64,000 bases of DNA from Misgurnus anguillicaudatus (taxonomy: Eukaryota; Chordata; Actinopteri; Cypriniformes; Cobitidae): the NCBI RefSeq assembly GCF_027580225.2, contig NC_073361.2:26626001-26690000 (forward strand). The letters run 5' to 3'. The position numbers and the translations under genes were made by a program. Shown here in pieces: positions 56,395-64,000 of the stretch. How positions within the stretch are numbered: the stretch's first letter is position 1; every line of letters starts with the position of its first letter. The notes below the pieces were generated by a model. That model saw only the letters and a list, made by a program, of their open reading frames with translations. It had not been told where the DNA came from and made no database searches.

Positions 56395-57214
56395 TTAAAG
56401 GGATAGTTCCCCCAAAAATGAAAATAACGTTATTAATGACTCACTTTCATGTCGTTTAAAACTCGTAAGACCTACGTTTATGTTGGGAACACAATTTAAG
56501 GTGTTTTATATTTAGTCCGAGAGCTTGTTGACCCTTCATTGAAAATCTATGTACGGTATACTGTCCATGTCCAGAAAGGTAATAAAAACATCATCAAAGT
56601 AGTTCATGTGACATCAATGGGTCAGTTAGAATGTGTTGAAGCATCAAAAATACATTTTGGTCCAAAAAGAACAAAAATTACGACTTTATTCAGCATTGTC
56701 TTCTCTTGTGACACGGATGACGTGTTATCTGGTGCGCCCCAGCTGTTTTTTTTTGTGCGCCCGGGTTTCGTTTACAGTCTGAGGGACACGCATGCTGTAA
56801 GTAAAAAAAAAACTTTGCAAACATGTCTGAGGATAACACATCAGCCGCGTCACTGCAGTCATGTGACTTTAGTCTCGCGCATGCGCTTCACAACAGAAGC
56901 GTAAGGGGGGGCAATGCTTAATAGATTGTGTTTTTTGTTGTTTTTGGACCGGGGTGTGTGTTTGATGCTTCAACGCATTCTAGCTGACTCACGGGTGTCG
57001 CGCGGACTACTTTGATGACGTTTTTATTACCTTTCTGGACATGAACAGTATAGCATACGTAGGTTTTCAATGAAGGGTCAACAAGCTCTCGGACTAAATA
57101 TAAAACATCTTAAACTGTGTTTTGAAAATGAACGGAGGTCTTACTAGTTTGGAACGACATCAGGTTGAGTCATTGGTGACATTGTTTTCATTTTTGTGTG
57201 AACTATCCCTTTAA
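56395..57214. repeat. Angel-type palindromic MITE
   Basis: Perfect 15-bp inverted ends, TTAAAGGGATAGTTC, with long facing arms such as GTCCGAGAGCTTGTTGACCC against its complement, and ACTGTCCATGTCCAGAAAGG against CCTTTCTGGACATGAACAGT. Angel elements are typical of zebrafish and relatives. Confidence 0.9.
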
Positions 57215-58653
57215 GCTCATTTTGGCGAGGTCAGGTTTTACTGTGTTTTATCGAAAGCTTTTGCGGGAAACACCATTTATCAAGACAGCTGTAATAAACA
57301 GAAACATTAGCTAAGAGCTTCGTATTTGTCCGCATCTACCGTTCGATACAATATCTCGTCGCTGTGAAGGAGGATAGGTGTGCTGAGAAATCATTGTGTC
57401 TGACATTTGGAACTTCCAGGCTAAAGTGACAAATGAATTAGAGTTCCCAGCACCTACTCTTTAATGGATCTGAGGTGTCCCACACCTCCCCTATAGCTCA
57501 AAAAAAGCAGCCGGCAATTGCGTCTTACGGTGCCAAAGACCTGTCAGAGTCTGGAGCTTCGCAGCCGTGCCGGCGGGGCTCGGATGCTGCGGTTATGAAG
57601 ACTAAAACGCTGGATGGCCGCATTGACGTCTCGGCCGATTTCTTATTGTAAAGCTTAGCCTAACAGCTGGTTTAGTGTGCTATTGTTGAAAGCAGTCAGC
57701 TGTTGTGTGGCATTTGTAAGGTGCAGTCAGGAGAAGAGTTGACATGCATTGTGAAGCGTCTTTGTGGTGTTGTGCTCATGCGTGGCTTTCAGATGTGAGG
57801 TGGGGGGGGGGTGCAGGTTGTGAGAGAGAATGCATTTCTAGATATGCTTCAAAAGGACACAGTCCTCAGAACATTAGTAGTAATAGTGGATCCACCGTAC
57901 TGTGTAATAATCAATTTGACTTCTTGCGTGTATGTGTGTTTTTGTATGTGTGTGTGGTATATGTGGTTTACAGGGACATGAATAGTGTATAATGACATGT
58001 TTATAATGCAATAAACTACATGCTAAAAGGTAGTTTTTCATAAATTAAAGACTGGCGGTCTTTTTTGTGATGGTTGGGGTTACGGTCTGGGGTTGGGTGG
58101 GGGAATAGAATATACAGTTTGTACAGTATAAAAACCATTGCGTGTGTGTGTGTCTGCATGTGTTCGAGGAAACTCTGATACCCGAGCTTAACAGGTAAAG
58201 GTCACTGAGATGTGATGTAAATACCAGTGAACAGAGTCTAAAGAGAAAGGACAGAATGGTATTTGGACCTGCTGATTCAGAACTTAAGCTCATCATGTGC
58301 GCGTCACAGTGAATACAGGGTGTCGTTCCCTTGAGATTCAACAGAGGGCCCTGCACATATCCAATCACACAGACAGATGGACACAGCCACAACTTCATCA
58401 TTTAGTTACAGACTTGTAAAATGTGGCAAGTTTTTAGCACTTTTTCCTAAGCTGCTACTTTAATTTCCGAGTCCGGTGAAATGTTTAAGTGTTTAATCAC
58501 AGATACAGATGCGTTTTCACACTCTGTGGTAATGAAGGAGGCAGAGGTGGTGTAGAGAAGGCGCTAAGTATCCTGACTGATGTGCGAATGTGGAGATTTT
58601 ATTATCTTTAAGTTACAGGTAATGGCAGTCGGCACACAGCATTGTATGCTATT
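57215..58653. other. Repeat-poor stretch, candidate conserved non-coding DNA
   Basis: 57290-57700 is complex sequence, GC-richer near 57500-57640. A G-run lies at 57804-57811 and TG-rich tracts at 57925-57960 and 58140-58160. No exon-like frame is seen. Confidence 0.35.
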
Positions 58654-59030
58654 ATTACACGGCTCTCTAAAATGCTTGATTCTGATTGGCCAGTCGCAAC
58701 ATTCTAGACATTCCTACGGCTCAAAAAATTAAAAACACACGATAACCCGGAAGCTGCAAATCATTTTGACATATTAAACAAAATTAAATAAATATAAATA
58801 AATGCGGTATTATATTTACAAATGATTAAAGCAAACAGTGTGTTTGTGACATCTGAATGTCTTGTCTTATCTTAAAATCGAAAGTAAACAGGTTTTCTTC
58901 GCTGAAGGTCTATATTTATTAAAAATAACAATATTTAATGCTCCTTGCCTTATGAGGCAAATAGTCGAGTAATAAGCGGGACAATGTACATGCAGCAGGT
59001 TGTTTACGTGAAATAAGCCCCTTCAATCTG
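58654..59030. repeat. Dispersed repeat-like stretch
   Basis: ATTACACGGCTCTCT and ATGCTTGATTCTGATTGGCC recall a common cyprinid repeat (from memory). There is no partner in the window. Confidence 0.35.
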
Positions 59031-59363
59031 ATTTAAGACCACACATTGCTTTGTTACCAATTTAAAAATTTGGGGAATAGTTCACCCAAAAATGAAAATT
59101 GTGTAATAATTTACTCATCCTCAGGCCATCGCAAAGTATATGACTTCCTTTCTTCAGTTGTATATATACAAAATGTTTTTATTAAAATGACGTCATTTCA
59201 TACGAGACCCAAAATGTTGAACTCTTATAAAGCAAATACATCCATCATTAAAGTAATCCAAATTACTCCTCCATTTTAATGTTTTCTGAAGCAAAATACG
59301 TTTGTGAGAGAAAACTATATTTTTTAAACTTATTTAGTAAAATTTAAACCAAAACAAAAACCT

Positions 59364-59530
59364 ACACTGTAAAAAGATTGGTTGGTTAACTTAAAAAGTA
59401 AGTTATCTGTTTGCCTCAAATTTGAGTTAATTCAACTTAAAAAAAAGAATAAGTTCACTCAAAAAAAAGTTGCGTATAAATTATTGTGTCAACTAATATT
59501 TTTAAGTTGAATCAACTTTTTTTACAGTGT
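59364..59530. repeat. MITE with ACACTGTAAAAA ends
   Basis: ACACTGTAAAAAG at the left and TTTTTTACAGTGT at the right, with inner AAGTTGAATCAACTTT and facing AACTTAAAAA motifs. Confidence 0.85.
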
Positions 59531-60070
59531 AAGAGAACGTATATCAGTCCCTACAGATAAACGCAATTATGCGTTCACATGATACAACACATTTTTTCAC
59601 ATACGCAGGCTACGCAGCACTTTCACAGCATAAATTGCAGATTTCCATGCGCAAAATATGCAGGGCTTGCATGATTTCATAATCCCTGCATTTTCGTAGC
59701 AAATCACATAAATCTTAGCAGAAAGTTGAAAAATGTTGCATTTACCTCACACAAGCGGAGCCATGTCCCCTGTTGCCATGGGAACGTTATGAAGTGATGT
59801 AATTATGTGACGTGAACATCAATGAAAAGCTACAAACAGTTTTTGCAAGTTCCCGCAATGTTTGCAAGTTCCCGCAATTTCATCACATAAAATTGCATAA
59901 ATATCCTGCATATTCCATCGCATTTTTTTAAGAAAATGTGCTGCCAGATCAAGGATTTTTGCCCTCAACAATCACCAAAAAACTTTGATCTGCCTTAAAT
60001 TTTTTTGTTTAATCAACTCAGATTTACAAGTCATTTTAACTTAATATTATTTATCTTGACTAGAGATTAG

Positions 60071-61227
60071 AAAGGGTGACCCCGAATAGTCGAAGATTCG
60101 ATGCTTCTATAGGAGACACCTGATTTGACTTGCAATCTCAAGGGGATCGCACACCGGCCGCGCCGCTCAGCGCCGCGCCGTTCTAAAAAAATGTAACACA
60201 TTGTTTTCTATGAGTGTACGCACACCGGCGCCGACAGGTGGCGCCTGTCCGCGCCGCCCAGCTGTGACTCAGGAAGTTGTTCTAATCCCTGTCGCGCCAC
60301 TCACACAGTTTAACATTAAATAACATCATATGTGTCCCACATCATTAATGATTAACATTGGCTGCTAACGTATATTTTACATTTTGAATTAGACGCTATC
60401 TGACGAAGCTCGTGCTATTTAAAGTGCACTTCCGGTTTGCAATACCTCCGAGTTCTCCTAGGCGCGACACGGCGCGGCGCTGCGCGGCCGGTGTGCGATC
60501 CCCTTCAGAGTCAAAACGTTGCAGATGTGTTATGAAATTAGGATCATTCAATTTCGACTTTATAAGGGTGCACATTATATGATTTCACAAAACAGTTTTC
60601 TCCCAATATATTAATAAACAGCCTATTATGATAATGCTATGCTAATAATATGTAAAAAAAAGTAGCTTTCAATAAATATTTTTAACCTGTGTAAATCAAT
60701 CCAACAACCCCTCTGACAGGGCTACATGTGGGAAGAGGTTTCCAGGTTAATAAACCATTGTGAAGTAGCTGTCTTTTTGTTTCTGCAAAGACAAAGTTGG
60801 CAATTCTGGCTGTGCTTTTGGTAATTTAATAATTTCTTTATTTTTATTTTATCACTCAGGGTTATCTGATTTAACTATTTTGTGGCTTGTGTTTTGTTCT
60901 CCCCCACTTTAGACATTTTGCACATGTTTGTTCTGCACCTTTCTTGATTCTGACTTTATTTGTTTTTTTATTTTTTATTGATAATGGTAAATTTTGATCT
61001 AATTTAAGCCTGTAAATTTGGGTTGCTTTTTGTTGCGCTGTTGCGTGCTGGCACATGCAATTTAGCCGTGCTTTTGAAAGAAAAGAAAATTTACCCATTT
61101 GTTGACTACCTGGTCTGGTCCCGATCTCAACGCATGCATGCACATATGATTTGACTATCAGTCGACTATAGGCAAGATTCGAGAATTCTGATTCGAATAT
61201 GTAAATCCTTTGTCTGGGACACCCCTA
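60071..61227. mobile_element. hAT-like element nested in family V
   Basis: AAAGGGTGACCCCGAATAGT at the left and, inverted, TTAGGGGTGTCCCAGAC at the right. GAGATTAG (60063-60070) and AAGATGAG (61228-61235) look like a decayed 8-bp duplication. It contains the GC-rich MITE at 60140-60505. A minus-strand frame at 60871-61143 has no transposase motif that I recognise. Confidence 0.7.
60140..60505. repeat. GC-rich MITE family D, copy 2 (well preserved)
   Basis: AAGGGGATCGCACACCGGCC at the left and its exact complement at the right, continuing through GCGCCGCGCCG with few mismatches. It is the most CpG-dense sequence in the window. The interior matches 19410-19668. Confidence 0.9.
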
Positions 61228-61660
61228 AAGATGAGTTGTTATGACTACAATATAGTTGAAAGAAGTCAACTTCATTTTATAAGTTGGAGCAAATCATCTC
61301 TTGTCAAGATAAATAATAGTAAGTTAAATGACTTGTAATTCCGAGTTGATTAAACAAAAAAAATGTAAGGCAGCAAATATTTTTTACAGTGATAACTTCA
61401 AATCTCATTGGTTCATTGGTCATGAGACACACATAAATCAACGTGTCTGCATTTTTTAATTTATTTGTTCATAGGTGTTTCTTTATTTTTCACATAAGTC
61501 TGTAGTCGCCTGGGTTACTTTCATGATGGATGTTTTGGAGCTTCATTATGTTGAGAAGATAAAATGAAAGGATGAAATAAAGGAAGAAACGAAGTCAAAT
61601 ACACCTGGGATGGCATGAAGGTTATCAACTTTTCATTTATGGGTGAACTATTTCCTTTAA

Positions 61661-62483
61661 TTTAGACTGGTCCTCACATACATCTTTCTGTTGTCCCTTG
61701 TGGAGCTCAACAAAGCTTTGTAAAACTTGACAGCCTATATGAACAGTTTTTGTGTGACTGTGTTAAAATTGCATGAAAATGGTATACATACGGTGTGTTA
61801 TGCTACCAGATACTATGGACGATGTAGTGTAAGCTACATCACTATTTGATCTTTCAAATTTCGAGTGCGTCAAACCCGAGTAAAGCTACACAATTCCCCC
61901 GCTTCAGTTTCCCCTTCGTACCTCATATCACATTCAAAGAAGTCGTTCGCTCCCTCTGAGGGTCCTTGCATTGAGCTCCACTTTACAGAAATTGGCCTCT
62001 GCGCCATCAAAGCCCAGCCGAGGCCTGCAGGCGGCGGGTGACATTTTGATTGAGATATTTTGCCTCTGATAACATGCAAATTCCAGCGCAGCGACATGAA
62101 CTGAGCAGACAGACGTTATTTTTACTCTCTCTCTCTTTTTTCTGCTCTTCCTCACTGCTCTGTTACTCACGGCGTGATGCTATCTATTACATTACGGCAT
62201 TTGTATGCGTTCTGCGACTGTGGCGCCGTTTTAATAAAGGCGCGTCACTTTCTGTCCTGTGGGCTGGGTCTCGCGCGGAAACAACACTGTCATTCATTTC
62301 ATCAAATAAACACGCACTGTATTTATTCATCTGTTTCCTCTCTGCATATAAATGCACTGCTGTTTGTGACTCGGCGCGGGATTTTGTAATTATTTAAATT
62401 GCCTTCAGCTTATTGCAAGCACACGGTTCGTATGTATTGAGAAGCTGACATTTCAAAGATGTGTCCGTTTCTGCGTTGCTTAC
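61661..62483. other. Repeat-poor stretch, candidate conserved non-coding DNA
   Basis: 61850-62400 is complex and GC-richer, with an ATGCAAAT octamer at 62074-62081. Overlapping open frames on both strands lack motifs and splice context. Confidence 0.4.
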
Positions 62484-62572
62484 ATTTACGTTTATGCATT
62501 CGGCAGATGCTTTTATTCAAAGCGACTTACAGTGCATTCAAGCTATACGTTTTATCAATGCGTGCGTGCCAC
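62484..62572 (-). mobile_element. SINE tail fragment, minus strand
   Basis: Reading on the minus strand, GCACTGTAAGTCGCTTTGAA then AAAGCATCTGCCGAATGC, the conserved tail of fish SINEs seen also at 33083-33390. The tRNA-like head is missing. Confidence 0.65.
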
Positions 62573-63765
62573 AATGCATCACTACGACATTGCTTCATAG
62601 CAAACCTAGGAAACGTATTCCTTGTTTATGTAAGTTCATAATGCATTAACTAATGTTAACAGTTACTTTTTGATTTTGAACATGTAAATGATGAAATGAA
62701 GGCTATACAAGTATTTTACTGTGATCTTAGACTGATCAGAGAAGGTAAAACATTATAGACATCTCAGAGGAGTGAGCTTTTGTCAGTGACATCCCGATTG
62801 TGTTTTGAAGTTCCTCCTCTGTTCTTCTAAAACCCACGTCAGAAGAAACCGAAGGGGGGTGTGGAGTACGGAGGTTGCGCCACCTTGGTCCATCAGTGTA
62901 ATTGTTTGGTGGGCTGAGGATATTTTTAGCCCGCCAAAGGTTGGTCTCTTTTGTTATCGCACAAAGCCTCGGCAGCCCTTCTCACAGCCGTGTCTCTTTG
63001 AAGGAACAGTGCTGTTGAGAATTACCTCTTCATCGTGTCCCGGGTTCTCCTGTGTGGCGCGGCTTTGATCAGAGTGAATCTTTTGGTCCTAACATCTCTT
63101 TAAAGCCTTGTAAGGTCTATAGCAGCTTTCCTCCAGACATCTCCTGAACGGCGCTACTCTTGTCTTGTCGGGTATTTGTAATTGCTTTCTGGCAGGTCTT
63201 GACTCCTTTGGTTTGGCGGTTCTTAAATTTCCTACCATGTTAATGCTCGGACAGGGCCGATAGATACACAGTATGGTGTGAGTGCATTTCTGTACCCTGA
63301 CATCCCCCAGTGTCTTATAGGCAATAGGTTTGCCATTCACCAGTTCAGAAGATCGGGTTTGGGTCTAACCCCAAGATTAAACCCTTTTTAAAGGACCTCA
63401 AGCCACATTTAGTTAACATTATTTCGATTAGGATAAGCAGATGAACCAGTGAAAGCAAAAGGGGAACAAACCAAACAATATAAACATTTCTTTTTACTCT
63501 TTTATGTTTATATAAGAATTTGGGAATGAGTAAAAAACATCTGAGTTCAAAGATTTTTACCTTAATGAGAATGAAAAGGATATCAGTCAGTAATTGAAAT
63601 GCCATATTTTCACAAATTCTTCAATTATTTCAATAATTTTATTGGTATTTCACAAATTTAACTGTCTTTCTTTGCAAAACCCTCTAAGTGCATGCAAGCT
63701 TTTTAGCAAAAATTCCACTTCAACAAGATTTTTTTTCTTGAAAATCATTATTTGCAGTGCACTGC
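62573..63765. other. Stretch without recognised features
   Basis: Several short frames on both strands, none with motifs. 63340-63765 is strongly AT-rich. Confidence 0.4.
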
Positions 63766-64000
63766 AAAAAAATGACTTTCTTACTTAATATTTTGTCTTG
63801 TTTTTAGTTATTCTTAAATACGAAATAAAAATTCTTAAATTAGGATGTATTTTTTTGATAAGCAAAATTAGGAAAATATGTCTAGTTTTTTAGACAAAAA
63901 ATATAAAATGTAAGTAAATTAGTGCTTAAAACCAGCAAAAAATCTGCTTATAAATCTGCAAATAAGTTTATTATTTTTTTCATGAACACTTAATTCAAGA
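63766..64000. repeat. Dispersed repeat with GCACTGCAAAAAA end, cut by window
   Basis: GCACTGCAAAAAAATGACTT, then TTGTCTTGTTTTTAGT and AGTGCTTAAAACCAGC recall a common zebrafish palindromic repeat (memory-based). The right half would lie beyond the window. Confidence 0.45.

Larger units (their letters stand above)
59983..61391. repeat. MITE family V, copy 2, interrupted
   Basis: Left part to about 60070 and right part from about 61228 together reproduce 36279-36528 (AATCAACTCAGATTTACAAG, TTATTTATCTTGACTAG, then GTCAACTTCATTTTATAAG). The gap holds the hAT-like element at 60071-61227. Confidence 0.8.
59072..61660. mobile_element. Angel-like element carrying nested insertions
   Basis: GGAATAGTTCACCCAAAAATG near the left end and CATTTATGGGTGAACTATTTCC at the right end are inverted counterparts. 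Between them lie a small MITE (59364-59530) and a three-layer nest (59983-61391). Outer-element DNA remains on both flanks. Confidence 0.7.

Noticed and set aside
1..64000. CRISPR array, rRNA, miR-137 or a bacterial-type operon
   Set aside because: No regular spaced repeats, no rRNA-like sequence, no mature miR-137 sequence noticed, and the DNA is clearly vertebrate in character.

Overview
The window looks like nuclear DNA from a ray-finned fish, most likely a cyprinid or close relative. It is AT-rich and non-operonic. It is crowded with short palindromic DNA transposons of the kinds familiar from zebrafish and carp genomes (Angel-type TTAAAGGGATAGTTC ends, hAT-like and Tc1-like pieces, tRNA-derived SINEs). 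The only recognisable host gene is a set of scattered exons of dihydropyrimidine dehydrogenase (DPYD). The species assignment is inference; no alignment could be run.

The strongest single feature is a complete LTR retrotransposon at 2048-8288: two LTRs of about 0.88 kb that differ by about 2 percent, a perfect 5-bp target duplication (GGATT), a tRNA-Leu-type primer site, a polypurine tract, and one uninterrupted 1479-codon gag-pol frame. The pol order is protease, integrase, reverse transcriptase, RNase H. Integrase lies upstream of reverse transcriptase, which is the Ty1/copia order, but the proteins are Ty3/gypsy-like. This is the hallmark of the Gmr1-like group. Its Gag carries a SCAN-like capsid segment, in keeping with the published idea that vertebrate SCAN domains came from Gmr1-like Gag.

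From 17.5 to 52.5 kb the + strand carries five collinear remnants of the last five coding exons of DPYD (human numbering 19 to 23). Introns are in their original places, so this is not a processed copy. Exon 19 has a nonsense codon and a frameshift, exon 20 has lost its donor, exon 21 has stops and a net 8-base loss, and exon 23 has two offsetting frameshifts and loses Fe-S cysteines. Exon 22 alone is intact. The simplest reading is a decayed duplicate, either from the fish whole-genome duplications or from a tandem array.

The rest is intron and flanking DNA filled with non-autonomous transposons, many nested. Clear cases are a hAT-like element with an 8-bp duplication (9101-10595), a four-layer nest at 59.07-61.66 kb, a Tc1-like transposase gene split by another element (24.6-26.4 kb), and a pair of paralogous repeats that act as filled and empty sites for one small element (56.0 kb versus 16.15 kb). 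Between them are repeat-poor stretches (about 23.0-24.6, 28.2-29.2, 42.5-43.4, 57.3-57.7 and 61.85-62.4 kb) that could be conserved non-coding DNA. No functional tRNA, rRNA or CRISPR locus was found.
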